Below are positions 17,501 to 25,227 of a stretch of 64,000 bases of DNA, one piece after another (the stretch's first letter is position 1; the number at the start of each line of letters is the position of its first letter). The translations under genes were made by a program, and so were the position numbers. The notes below the pieces were generated by a model that made no database searches, was not told where the DNA came from, and saw only the letters and a list, made by a program, of their open reading frames with translations. Origin of the DNA: JACJYC01 sp964558465 (GTDB lineage: Bacteria; Bacteroidota; Bacteroidia; Chitinophagales; Saprospiraceae); assembly GCA_964558465.1 (NCBI GenBank), contig CAZLEF010000019.1, positions 1 to 64,000 on the forward strand, read 5' to 3'.

Positions 17501-20056
17501 GATGAAGCGCTGATGAACCAGTTGTTCGGGGAACCCCAGGCTGATGATAATTGCTCAGGCGCAACGGTAACAACGATGGAGGTTGCCGACCAGATAAACG
17601 ATTGCGGAAACGGCCAGATCATCCGGAACTTCAGGGCGACCGACGCGCACGGCCTGCAATCCCAGGGCGCTTGCCGCCAGGTTATCCAGGTGGTGGAAAG
17701 GAACGAATACGAGATCAAATTCCCCAGGTACGCTTCGGCCAATTGCGGGATCCCAAACCCCGATACGATTTTCACGGATGCGATTGCCTGCGACCTGCTT
17801 GCTGTAAATGTCTACGACGAAAAATACAATGCCGATGCCGATGAATGTTACAAACTGGTGCGGCGTTACAGGGTCATCAACTGGTGTGAGTATGACGGTA
17901 TCAGTCCGCCAATTGTGATCTCGGCGGACGAGGATTGTGACGGAATTCCCGGAGACGAGGCGGTTTGGGTCCTGGTACGCCCCGACGGCCAGACCTATAT
18001 CGACCGCGACAATCAGGAAAATAACGCCAACCCGCAGGTGGGAACGAGCCGCTGCGCCACCCTCCCGCGGCCGGCCGGCCACTGGGCCAATAGTGCGACC
18101 AATCCTGAGATAAAAAGCACCGGCTTCTGGGAATATACCCAGGTGATCAAGGTATACGACAATACGCCGCCTGAAATTATTTACAAATCCGACGAGTTTT
18201 GCAGCAAAAATCCCAATTGTTTGGCCGAAGTGGTGGTGCCGGTCAATGTCATTGAGGCTTGCACTCCGGACGATGTGGAGGTGCAGGTCCTTTTGGATAC
18301 CCTCGCCGACGGCTATATCGACGGCGATATCACAGAGGTAGCCCTGGAAGGGTTTCGGCTCAAATACGTGATCAGCGGACAGTTCCCAATGGGTATGCAC
18401 CAATTCAGGGTAGTTGTGCGGGACGGTTGCGGCAACGTGTCGGTCACAGATATTCCATTTTCTGTGGTGGATTGCCTGGGGCCGTCGCCGATTTGCATAC
18501 ATGGTCTTTCTGCCGAATTATCGCCTGTAATTCCGCCCGCGGATGTCGACGGCGATGGGAACATCGACAATTGCGCCGTCACGGTCCTGGCAGCCGACCT
18601 GATCGCCAGCCCTACGCCGGACTGTTCTCCGCCGGTGTATTATTCCGTCAACAGGGTAGGGGAACCTGTGGATTCAACGGTCGGTTACATAACCCTGACA
18701 ACCGAAGACCTGGCCGCTTCCAGCCCAACCCTGGTGGAAGTGCACGCCTTTGACGGGGCCGGCAACCAGGATTTCTGCCAGACTTACGTCCAGGTACAGG
18801 ACAACCTCGGGTTTTGCAGCGGCGACGGGATGATTTCCGGGCGGGCGGAAACCGAGGAAGGCGAAGGGATCGCCGGCGTTCAGGTCAACCTGAATGGCAA
18901 CCCTTCTTTGCAATGGATCACCGGCGGCAACGGTTTTTTCCTGTTCCTGATCGCCACCCAGGGGTATGATTATTCCGTGACGGCCCACCTGGACGATGAC
19001 CCGCTTAATGGGGTCAGTACCTTTGATCTGGTGTTGCTGGCCAAACATATTCTGGGGGTTCAGTTGCTGGACAGTCCTTACAAAATGATCGCCGCCGACG
19101 TGAACAATTCAAAGAATATTACTACCCTCGACGCCATTCAGTTGCGTAAAATGATCCTGAATGTGGAAACGCAGTTTGCGAATAACACCAGTTGGCGTTT
19201 TGTGCCTGAATCTTATGAATTTCCTGTTTATACCGACCCCTGGGTGGAGCCCTTCCCTGAAATTTTGAATTTCAATGATTTTTACGGGGATCATGAAAAC
19301 CAGGATTTCATCGGAATCAAGATCGGCGACCTGAACGGCAGCGTTTTGCCCAACGCCTTTTCCCTTGAACCCCGGCAAAACCGGCTGGTATTTTACCTGG
19401 AAGCGGAAGACCAGTTTCTCCGGAAAGGTGAAACGACCCTGTTGGAGATCACCTCACCAGACCTGGACAGGTTATCCGGATTTCAGGGAACCCTGATTTT
19501 TGACCCGGCCTTCATCCGGATTTTGTCCCTTCAACACGGCCTGCTCCAACCGCAACATATCAGTATGCGGCAGGCGACCAGCGGGGTCATCTCCATGAGT
19601 TGGAACACCGAGAATGGTTTGCCCGACCCTGAAAACCGCGGAAACCCCTTGTTTAGCCTCCTGGTGGAAGCAAAACGGGACCTTTGGTTGAGCGAAATCT
19701 TCCAGACCGGATCCGGGCAACCGGAAGGTCAGGCCTACCTGACGGAAGAAACCATCCTGGACCTGGGCCTCCGGTTCATGTCCGGCGGAAAAGGTTTCGA
19801 ACTGTTTCAGAATCAGCCCAATCCCTTTGAAAGTGAAACGACCATCCGGTTCCGGCTGCCGGCGGCTGGTGAAGCCATGTTGGTCATTCGTGACCTCGCC
19901 GGACGGGAGATCACAACTTTACAAGGTGAATTTCCGGCAGGCGAAAATCTATTTGAACTTTCGCAGGCTGATTTAAAGAACGCATCAGGTGTGCTGTTTT
20001 ATACCGTGACCGCAGGGCCCTGCTCAGCAACCCGGAGGATGATGGTTGTGCGTTAA
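14558..20056 (+). CDS. giant secreted T9SS protein with dockerin-like and cohesin-like regions
   Basis: 1832 residues from the ATG at 14558 (a GTG two codons upstream and an ATG at 14567 are alternatives). A signal-anchor-like hydrophobic stretch lies at about 15-30. The long middle consists of Cys-rich HYR/Ig-like modules, e.g. TPPEVNCPPDISAVEV, GCHSLLFTARDGCGNES and repeated '..I.R.W.I.DWC......Y.QII.V.D' units. Near 1430-1520 there is a dockerin-like pair of Ca-binding loops (DDDPLNGVSTFDLVLLAKHI and ADVNNSKNITTLDAIQLRKM). A cohesin-like beta domain follows (about 1610-1730; SGFQGTLIFDPAFIRIL). The C-terminal sorting domain (ELFQNQPNPFESETTIRFRL...) marks type IX export and surface display. 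It is probably an adhesin or matrix protein. Confidence 0.88.
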   Translation: MRKMFTNFRRDNRFFVAVFLFTGLYALFAKHDPNAPAGGKWKVTDKLEKGLKKADDPALTSIDLHRSIGGFGPIIIYPSEGMSIALDACAKGPAVISFEVSALDESGEPVIPEVGSATGWVSQPQGGGNRYLGVFRPGVHTVLITATDAAGQTRQEDFTVTVTRPEAPATNLSCSEQVNIVLDQQCSFELDAANALSGQLGCLDEMNFTIQVQDANPANGNLIDGPGTFPYHIVFQHPAPVSGFTGRFDPSNWLIFDTPASVQATDSTFALVSFGADLTAAFHVFQDSGDLHFQYDFSGGNVVCHVLLLDENGNPVFDGASIPSDTIDQQVQPGWALLLALDGDELLFDFPSQLILSDFTFHPAQVHIPGFSNCWGTVLAEDNTPPEVNCPPDISAVEVPKNIQLLSDSLRIADPVIHPAIYSCLTELANQIPGQRHYRLFNFTVSKQDIYSFTSTSAPLDATGALFQGDFIPSDPCQNILAKKTGMAGTNFSPRMTLSLQPGQVYTLWTSSLLPDTTGHYTWTIWADQGGKINGLATIETHFTFDLLCTDLDKIFNHDSSHLYTGLAQPSDNCQAVIIDVSDTLSVTGDCSPFTLGRTYMVSDSSGNTVTCTQNIFFRRPTPADVVLPPFTAVLECDSGFPVDLKGHPAPQSTGYPFVETAFGIFSLLPAYCNLGASYTDQTPIHSCEGAYKILRQWTILDWCNPGTSFLYNQIIKVGDFTGPVITLPAPDYDSDGIPDLLSFSTGPFDCTAVFPAPQAFASDVCSGGDIHLSVVLVPAGGGMQGIRYPGENGFFTGIPPGCHSLLFTARDGCGNESQAEMPVWVEDRVAPVAICNEEIRVSLNEDGNAHLEADDVDEGSSDNCGPTRIEIRRKYDLDPGACGAVPGFYSPWGSQVDFTCCDAGSQVLIELRIWDDRNGDGIPGNTIEASPCNNDPHLIEDKSSTCWVMVPVEDKRAPGCTPPAPVVVNCNELPYNFDITDEALMNQLFGEPQADDNCSGATVTTMEVADQINDCGNGQIIRNFRATDAHGLQSQGACRQVIQVVERNEYEIKFPRYASANCGIPNPDTIFTDAIACDLLAVNVYDEKYNADADECYKLVRRYRVINWCEYDGISPPIVISADEDCDGIPGDEAVWVLVRPDGQTYIDRDNQENNANPQVGTSRCATLPRPAGHWANSATNPEIKSTGFWEYTQVIKVYDNTPPEIIYKSDEFCSKNPNCLAEVVVPVNVIEACTPDDVEVQVLLDTLADGYIDGDITEVALEGFRLKYVISGQFPMGMHQFRVVVRDGCGNVSVTDIPFSVVDCLGPSPICIHGLSAELSPVIPPADVDGDGNIDNCAVTVLAADLIASPTPDCSPPVYYSVNRVGEPVDSTVGYITLTTEDLAASSPTLVEVHAFDGAGNQDFCQTYVQVQDNLGFCSGDGMISGRAETEEGEGIAGVQVNLNGNPSLQWITGGNGFFLFLIATQGYDYSVTAHLDDDPLNGVSTFDLVLLAKHILGVQLLDSPYKMIAADVNNSKNITTLDAIQLRKMILNVETQFANNTSWRFVPESYEFPVYTDPWVEPFPEILNFNDFYGDHENQDFIGIKIGDLNGSVLPNAFSLEPRQNRLVFYLEAEDQFLRKGETTLLEITSPDLDRLSGFQGTLIFDPAFIRILSLQHGLLQPQHISMRQATSGVISMSWNTENGLPDPENRGNPLFSLLVEAKRDLWLSEIFQTGSGQPEGQAYLTEETILDLGLRFMSGGKGFELFQNQPNPFESETTIRFRLPAAGEAMLVIRDLAGREITTLQGEFPAGENLFELSQADLKNASGVLFYTVTAGPCSATRRMMVVR

Positions 20057-20062
20057 AAAATA

Positions 20063-20091
20063 AAACCGGGTCTGAGAACAAGGCCCGGTTT
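20063..20091 (-). terminator. stem-loop terminator between convergent genes
   Basis: aaaccgggtc (20063-20072) pairs with ggcccggttt (20082-20091), 10 bp with one G-T pair. On the minus strand the stem is followed by a T-rich run (ttttattttttaa), which fits intrinsic termination of the DUF4097 operon. On the plus strand it follows the giant gene but lacks a T-run. Confidence 0.65.
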
Positions 20092-20119
20092 CCAAGGTTG
20101 TATAAGTATAAAAGCGTAA

Positions 20120-20818
20120 TTACTTCTTCTTCCGGAAGTACACATTCCCGTTGATGGTTTCCAGGAGGATCTTTTTTCCGCCTCCGTTCAGCGGGCTTTC
20201 CAGGCGTTTGGAATAGGATGTATTATTTTTGTTGGCTTTGATGTCAAAATCGGAATACAATTCCCCGTTGATGGAATTGAAACTCAGGTCGGCGCCGGCC
20301 GTCGGATTCCAGTCCATATCCACAAATCCGTTGATCGTTTTGATCCTGGCTGGGCCCCGGAAATCCCGGATTTCCACATCTCCGTTGATCGATTCGAGTG
20401 AAAAATCGGCCTCATGAGGGAGCCAAACCTCATAACTGACCTTCAGGCAAAAACATTTTTCCCCGTTTTTTGACCTGCTTTCTTCATCACAATCCCAGCA
20501 GGTGTTATTGAGGTTGTTTTTCTTGAGCAGTTCATGGTCGTAATCGGTAATGACCGACAGCAGGCTGGTCCCGTCCGTCACCGCCATCGTATGCACCTTT
20601 TCCAATTCGGGTTTGTTGGTGACCACGGTCGTTTTTAATAAAACCTCGTTTTTGTTCCAGCCTTTGATATCGATCCGGTGCGCAAATTTCAGATCAAAAA
20701 CCGCCTTTTTGCCCGCAGGCAAATGGTAGGTGTTTTCCGATTTTTTCTCGGTTGTTTGCTGGCTGAAAAGCGGGAATGCGAGGCCAATAGCCAGGCAGAA
20801 AAATAAAATGGATTTCAC
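20120..20818 (-). CDS. secreted DUF4097-like beta-helical protein
   Basis: 232 residues with a signal peptide (MKSILFFCLAIGLAFPLFSQ). The second half has the 'hxSINGDVEIRDFRGPARIKTINGFVDM' type of repeating beta strands (about 150-200) that define DUF4097-like putative adhesin/beta-helix proteins. Final strands ETINGNVYFRKKK close the fold. An unusual Cys cluster (CWDCDEESRSKNGEKCFC) sits at about 108-125 and could form disulfides. It is the last gene of the sigma/anti-sigma operon and related to the 256-residue protein upstream. The function of such proteins is not known. Confidence 0.75.
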   Translation of the reverse strand: MKSILFFCLAIGLAFPLFSQQTTEKKSENTYHLPAGKKAVFDLKFAHRIDIKGWNKNEVLLKTTVVTNKPELEKVHTMAVTDGTSLLSVITDYDHELLKKNNLNNTCWDCDEESRSKNGEKCFCLKVSYEVWLPHEADFSLESINGDVEIRDFRGPARIKTINGFVDMDWNPTAGADLSFNSINGELYSDFDIKANKNNTSYSKRLESPLNGGGKKILLETINGNVYFRKKK

Positions 20819-20845
20819 GATATTTTGAATTTTGGGTGATTCATG

Positions 20846-20939
20846 GATGTTTATTCGTTTATTCGTTGATTTGTTTATTCGAGTTGATTCTGGTCAAATC
20901 AACAGATCAACAGATCAACAAATCAACAGACTAACTAAT
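20846..20939. repeat. hairpin of 'gtttattcg' and 'atcaaca' words
   Basis: Words tttattcg and ttgattt (20846-20890) face caaatcaacagatcaacagatcaacaaatcaac (20895-20928). The pairing between gttgattt/gttgattc and aaatcaac is clear. It sits between the two DUF4097 genes, and the upstream gene's stop codon abuts it. Confidence 0.75.
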
Positions 20940-21705
20940 TTTTCTTCCGCAAATAAATATTCGAGCTGATCGCCCGCAAAGAGATCTCCACACCGCCTCC
21001 GTTCAACTTACCCTCGACCTGGTTGCCCCCGATGCGGCGCAATTTTTCTTTTTCGCCCATTTCAATCTCCATATCGGTGTAGATCTCGCCGGAGATAGCG
21101 TTCAGCGAAAGGTTGGCTTTGGTGGAAGCGGGGAGGGTGACGTCCAGATCGCCGCTGGTGCAGGTAATGGAAGTCGGTTTGTTGGGATTGACCTGTGAAA
21201 ATACCACCTTGATGTCGCTGGAGACGCTGCTGGCCACAATGGGGCCCGTGCAGTTTTCGATGACGAGTTCGGATCCTTTACAATCCGCTTCAATCTCCCC
21301 TTGCAGGTTTTTCAGGTTGAAACTTCCGCGTTGCCAATCTTCGTCGGCGATCGCGATATTCATCCCGGCAGGGACCCTGATCGAGTAATCCATGCCTTTG
21401 CCGATGGCTTTGGTCACCGCCAGGATATTGTTGTTCTCTTTTACTTCGAGTCCCAACCCGGTGTTGTCCACCGCGTCGTTGAACAACGGACGCAGCCCTT
21501 TGGCCCGCTCCGGCGGACCGTCGTACTCATCTTGGGTAACGATAACGATCTCGCTTCCGCTATAGCCTTCTATGGTGAGGCTTCCGTTCTGGATGCTGAT
21601 CTCAACCCGTTTGGCGCTGCCAACGGCTTTTTTGAATTCCTTTTGGGCAAAGGAAACCTGGGCCAGCAGCGCCGCGAGGGCGATGGCCAGATTCAATTTT
21701 GTCAT
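20935..21705 (-). CDS. secreted DUF4097-like protein
   Basis: 256 residues with a signal peptide (MTKLNLAIALAALLAQVSFA). The remainder shows the DUF4097 beta-strand repeats: VEISIQNGSLTIEGYSGSEI at about 33-52, NLKNLQGEIEADCKGSELVIEN in the middle, and SGEIYTDMEIEM near the end. The C-terminus (VEISLRAISSNIYLRKKN) closely resembles that of the neighbour at 20120-20818 (LETINGNVYFRKKK), so the pair probably arose by duplication. It is the third gene of an operon headed by an ECF sigma factor, so it is probably part of that sigma factor's regulated output. Confidence 0.78.
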   Translation of the reverse strand: MTKLNLAIALAALLAQVSFAQKEFKKAVGSAKRVEISIQNGSLTIEGYSGSEIVIVTQDEYDGPPERAKGLRPLFNDAVDNTGLGLEVKENNNILAVTKAIGKGMDYSIRVPAGMNIAIADEDWQRGSFNLKNLQGEIEADCKGSELVIENCTGPIVASSVSSDIKVVFSQVNPNKPTSITCTSGDLDVTLPASTKANLSLNAISGEIYTDMEIEMGEKEKLRRIGGNQVEGKLNGGGVEISLRAISSNIYLRKKN

Positions 21706-21761
21706 GATTTCAAGGTTGTTTTTGAATGAAAAACCGAGTGATTATTTTCGGGTGATTTCTT

Positions 21762-22529
21762 TTACAATAGCGCTTTGATGCCTTCGGTCGCTTTATCTTT
21801 CACGATATCCAGCACGTTTTCCTGGTTGACCAGCCGCTCGAATGCCTCTGCCGCGTTTTTGGCCCGCAGCCCCACCAGCAGGTCGATGATCGTAATCTGA
21901 ACGGCGGGATCCTCCTGTCCCCCCAATCCCTGGATCAAAGCCTTCAGCGCATAGGGGTCTTGGCCGAAGCCGGCGAGGGCTTCCGCCGCTTTGATCCGGA
22001 CATTGACGCTTTTGTCGGCGTTCAACGCCTGCGCAAAAGCCTCCAGCACCTGCCGGTCCGTCTGGGTTTCTTCCAGGCTCATATTCAGCGCCCGGATGCG
22101 CTCGCTCGCCGAATTCTGTTCGAGCATGGACAAAACCAGCATTTTCTGGGTTTCCGCCATTTCGCGTCGCAAAGCCGCCATTTCCGCCTTTTGGGTTTGG
22201 TGGTTGCGCCATAAAACCCCAAAACCGGAACCGATCACCACCAAGGCAACGGCTGCTGCGATATTCCATCTGTGAAGGTGGAACCAACCCGGCAGCCGGT
22301 AATTTTCCGTTTTCCGGCCTTCGATTTCCGTCTCCAGGAAGGTTTCGAACCGATTTCTGAGTTTCCCGGAAGGAATCTCCCCAACCGGCTGCCGGACACC
22401 CTCCAGCAAGCGGGTATATTCCGCTTTCACCTTTGCCCATTCAGCAGAGGTTGCCAGTTGGTTTTCAACTTCCTGCCGTTCGGCTTCAGGCAATTCGCCG
22501 GTCAGATAGGCAATGATTTTTTCTTCCAT
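21762..22529 (-). CDS. membrane anti-sigma factor with HEAT-like C-terminus
   Basis: 255 residues from the ATG at 22529 (MEEKIIAYLTGELPEAER...); the open frame to 22559 adds 10 residues without anti-sigma character. The N-terminus is the cytoplasmic sigma-binding pattern of Bacteroidota anti-sigma proteins lacking the zinc ligands. One transmembrane helix (NIAAAVALVVIGSGFGVLW, about 94-112) is followed by a coiled coil (KAEMAALRREMAETQKM) and periplasmic HEAT-like repeats (VRIKAAEALAGFGQDPYALKAL, then VQITIIDLLVGLRAKNAAEAF). It lies 43 bp downstream of the sigma factor gene. It should hold the sigma factor at the membrane until a periplasmic signal releases it. Confidence 0.85.
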   Translation of the reverse strand: MEEKIIAYLTGELPEAERQEVENQLATSAEWAKVKAEYTRLLEGVRQPVGEIPSGKLRNRFETFLETEIEGRKTENYRLPGWFHLHRWNIAAAVALVVIGSGFGVLWRNHQTQKAEMAALRREMAETQKMLVLSMLEQNSASERIRALNMSLEETQTDRQVLEAFAQALNADKSVNVRIKAAEALAGFGQDPYALKALIQGLGGQEDPAVQITIIDLLVGLRAKNAAEAFERLVNQENVLDIVKDKATEGIKALL

Positions 22530-22572
22530 TTCGAATAAAGAATTACGGGTAAAAATCAACCCCCCCTACCCC

Positions 22573-23211
22573 CTACCTCGCATCAATCCTGAAAAACAGC
22601 TCCCTCAACATCCGGATTGCACGGTGCGCCTTCACCTTGACGGCGCCCTCCGTACTGCCGGTAATCTCGGCCACTTCGGCATATTTCAGATCCCGGAAAC
22701 GGGTCAGCAACAAAATTTCACGATCGCTTTCAGGCAGGCGCGCCAGGGCCAGATGCAGGTTTTCCAGGGTTTCGCGGCGGATGATTTCTTCCTCCCGGCG
22801 CATCGCATCCGGCGCAGGCCATTCTTCGGTCTCATATTTCAAATCATTCCGCCGCCCACCGCAGGGATAGCCCTTGTAGTTACCCTCCTGAACCAGAACA
22901 TCCCCATACTCCGTGGCAGGCGAACCACGTGGTACGCCCTTGGGGGCGGAATCCTTCCATGCATTCCGGGCGATCTGGAAAATCCATGACCGGAATGCCA
23001 GGCTTTCTTTGTAGGAGTCCCGGTATCGGATCAGTCGTTCAAAAACGGTCTGGGTCAAATCTTCGCTGGCTGCCGGATCTGCGGTCAACTTGACATAAAA
23101 ACCATAGATTTGGGCGTGGTACCGTTCGAACAGGGCAGCAGCCATTTCAATGCGGCCCTGTTTTACCTGGGTCATCAGGTGTTCGTCCGTCAAAGTGGAT
23201 GTTCTTTTCAA
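22573..23211 (-). CDS. ECF sigma-70 family factor with an in-frame insertion
   Basis: 212 residues. Region 2 contains DLTQTVFERLIRYRD...FRSWIFQIARN (about 51-90), the classic ECF 2.2-2.4 pattern. Region 4 contains LPESDREILLLTRFRDLKYAEVAEITG with the recognition helix STEGAVKVKAHRAIRML (about 159-205). Between them the linker is longer than usual and holds a Gly/Pro/Tyr-rich segment (APKGVPRGSPATEYG...NYKGYPCGGRRN). Its DNA consists of two GC-rich palindrome-like elements (22849-22950), so it looks like a repeat insertion kept in frame. The gene heads the anti-sigma / DUF4097 / DUF4097 operon. Confidence 0.92.
   Translation of the reverse strand: MKRTSTLTDEHLMTQVKQGRIEMAAALFERYHAQIYGFYVKLTADPAASEDLTQTVFERLIRYRDSYKESLAFRSWIFQIARNAWKDSAPKGVPRGSPATEYGDVLVQEGNYKGYPCGGRRNDLKYETEEWPAPDAMRREEEIIRRETLENLHLALARLPESDREILLLTRFRDLKYAEVAEITGSTEGAVKVKAHRAIRMLRELFFRIDAR
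22849..22950. repeat. two palindromic elements inside the sigma-factor linker
   Basis: On the plus strand, 22858-22884 (ccgcagggatagcccttgta...) matches the extragenic element at 13570-13596 in 19 of 27 positions, and all 8 differences are transitions. A second element, ggcgaaccacgtggtacgccc (22919-22939), has 8/9 complementary arms. Together they account for the extra linker residues. Confidence 0.55.
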
Positions 23212-23271
23212 CCAGGTTGATTTTCAGGTAAGGTTACTGACGAAGCGGAGGAAAGTTACAAAAAGGATTTA

Positions 23272-23796
23272 ATTTTTTTTCTTGCGGTACTTTGGTATAA
23301 AAACAGATCCCGACCGGAATACCAGTTGATAGCTGTCTGGGTATTGCTGCCCTACCTGGTTTTTTCGGTATCGCTGACCAAAATGCAGGGCTACGTTCTG
23401 TTCACGGCGCCTGCGCATTTTATGATATTAGCCATTTTCCTGGGGTTTTTATTTTCCCGGTTCAAAACCCGGTTCGGCTGGTTTTTGAAATTGATTTTCG
23501 CTGCTGTTCTCCTTCTGAGCCTTCGGTACGCCTACGAACGCGCCAGGTTTTCCCGACCACCCGAATCCGCTTCTGCCGTCGCCCGGGAGATCAAAGCCCT
23601 TTCAGCCGGGTTGGATGAAAAAACGGTCGTTTTTAATACGCCCTGGTTTATCGAATTCATGTTTTACAGCGACGTAATTGCATACGAACGAACGCCTTCT
23701 GAAGAAGACCTAAAAAAACTTGAAACAAAGGGCTTTACCATAAAAATGGCGGCGGAAGAAAATGGCCGCCTGGTGTTGAAAGATAGGACCGAGTAA
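23272..23796 (+). pseudogene. C-terminal remnant of a PMT/ArnT-type glycosyltransferase
   Basis: The reading frame LAVLWYKNRSRPEYQLIAVWVL...VSLTKMQGYVLFTAPA, continuing to 23796, matches the last membrane segments and C-terminal soluble part of dolichyl-phosphate-mannose / ArnT-type glycosyltransferases. The family hallmark near the end of the membrane part is the 'SxxxTKxxxYxxPxxP'-like stretch, seen here as SLTKMQGYVLFTAP. The first several hundred residues are missing; coding similarity begins near 23272 and the next gene upstream is the divergent sigma factor. There is a possible TTG start at 23326, but no intact protein can be made. It is probably the scar of a deletion. Confidence 0.65.
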
Positions 23797-23826
23797 AAAT
23801 TTGGACACTCGCCTGAAAACGAATTA

Positions 23827-23890
23827 TACCAGGATTCGCCGGATTTTGTGGATTACCAGGATTGGATTTCCCTGATTTTGAATGGATTAC
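23827..23890. repeat. 'taccaggattg' word repeat
   Basis: taccaggatt occurs at 23827 and 23854, with variants ggattttgtggatt and ggatttccctgatt around it. This is the same style as the other intergenic word repeats. The rest of the gap 23797-23981 shows nothing identifiable. Confidence 0.5.
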
Positions 23891-23981
23891 CCATTTTCCC
23901 GCCATGGCGTGGGGCGACGCGAGGTATAAAACCGGCGAACTTATACGCTATGGACTTACCGGCGGTGAAGCGAATTCCACT

Positions 23982-25100
23982 TTAGTTTTCCTTCGAGTCC
24001 TCCGTGTTATCAGTGACCCGCCCAATCACAACCTCCACCCGCCGGTTCAGTCTCCGCCCCTCCTCAGTACTGTTATCCGCCCTCGGCCGCGAAGCGCCCA
24101 GCCCCATGCATTGCAGGTTATGACCCGGTACCCCGTTCACCTGCAGGTAAGCCGCCACAGCATTTGCCCGGGCTTCCGACAATTTCAGATTATAGAGTTC
24201 CGTTCCGGCCGGGTCGGTATGCCCGAGGATAGTGGCCTTCAGATCGGGCCGGTATTTCAGGAAATAAGCCAGTTCCTCCAGCCCCGGCAATGCCTCCGGA
24301 TCGAGTTCCGCCCGGTCAAACTGGAAAAGCGCCAGGGGCAGTTCATAAGCGATACCCAGCGTAATGGACGACCAGTCGTCCTTTGGCGGTTCACCGTTTT
24401 TGAACGGCCTGACGATCACATCATCCACCAGGTAATAGGCGTACCTGAGCCCGTTCGGAACCGGCATTGCCCTCGTCTCTTCGTCGCTGAAAAAATTGCC
24501 GATGAGCAGGTGGGTATAGACCGAATCTGCGACAAACGTACCTGCAATCCGGCTCCAGTCTGAGGGTTTTCTGCCGTAAACGATGGTATCGGTATGAATG
24601 CTTGGGACAATTCCGCCCAGGTTCAGAACGGTCAGGGCTCTTTTTGCTTTCGTCGAGAAAGCCGCGCCCCAGTTGTTGATCCTGACCGAAGTGGCAATGG
24701 GATTCACCCAGAAAGAGACCGAATAACGTTTACCGGGAACCATCGGCTTCAACAATTCCACTTGCAGGTATTCCTTGCAATGCATGGTGCCGCTTTTGCA
24801 GCCGTATCCTTTGATGCCGGTCATCACAAATCCGCTGCGCGGGCGGTAGGGCAACATATCTACATTGGGCCTTTCATGCCGGAATTTATCCTTGATCCGG
24901 TTGTGAAAAATATCCGGCGAACCCTCGGTCGGCGAGTTCCAGTCTTTCATGAACGCATGGAAATGGGTATCGTTCAACATCCACATATTGGGAGCGTCTT
25001 CCAGACTTTCGAAGCTGAAATTCGGCACGAGGTTTTGGGTTTTTAACAGGGCAGGGCAGGCAAGGATCAACCCCGGCAAGAGGAGGTAGCTGCAATGCAT
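23982..25100 (-). CDS. OmpA-family outer-membrane/peptidoglycan-associated protein
   Basis: 372 residues with a signal peptide (LLLPGLILACPALLKTQ). Residues 22-230 are a beta-rich domain beginning NLVPNFSFESLED, a start common to Bacteroidota proteins with a galactose-binding-like fold. The C-terminal third is an OmpA/MotB domain: FQFDRAELDPEALPGLEELA, the peptidoglycan-contact segment ATILGHTDPAGTELYNLKLS, then RANAVAAYLQVNGV and LNRRVEVVIG. It probably anchors the outer membrane to peptidoglycan. It lies 127 bp downstream of the six-gene giant operon on the same strand, separated by a strong inverted repeat. Whether it belongs to that system is open. Confidence 0.88.
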   Translation of the reverse strand: MHCSYLLLPGLILACPALLKTQNLVPNFSFESLEDAPNMWMLNDTHFHAFMKDWNSPTEGSPDIFHNRIKDKFRHERPNVDMLPYRPRSGFVMTGIKGYGCKSGTMHCKEYLQVELLKPMVPGKRYSVSFWVNPIATSVRINNWGAAFSTKAKRALTVLNLGGIVPSIHTDTIVYGRKPSDWSRIAGTFVADSVYTHLLIGNFFSDEETRAMPVPNGLRYAYYLVDDVIVRPFKNGEPPKDDWSSITLGIAYELPLALFQFDRAELDPEALPGLEELAYFLKYRPDLKATILGHTDPAGTELYNLKLSEARANAVAAYLQVNGVPGHNLQCMGLGASRPRADNSTEEGRRLNRRVEVVIGRVTDNTEDSKEN

Positions 25101-25144
25101 GTTTTTTAGAGTATAACGCGATATGGGGTGGAATGGTACAATTG

Positions 25145-25213
25145 CCGGAAGGGATGTTCATTCAATCCCCATTGATCAAGAAAGCCATTGGCATCTCTGT
25201 TCATCCCTTCCGG
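25145..25213 (-). terminator. inverted repeat at the end of the giant operon
   Basis: ccggaagggatg (25145-25156) and catcccttccgg (25202-25213) are perfect 12-bp arms around a 45-bp loop. They begin 15 bp after the last stop codon of the operon. There is no T-tract, so termination is plausible but not certain. Confidence 0.5.
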
Positions 25214-25227
25214 GTTTGGACCAGACA

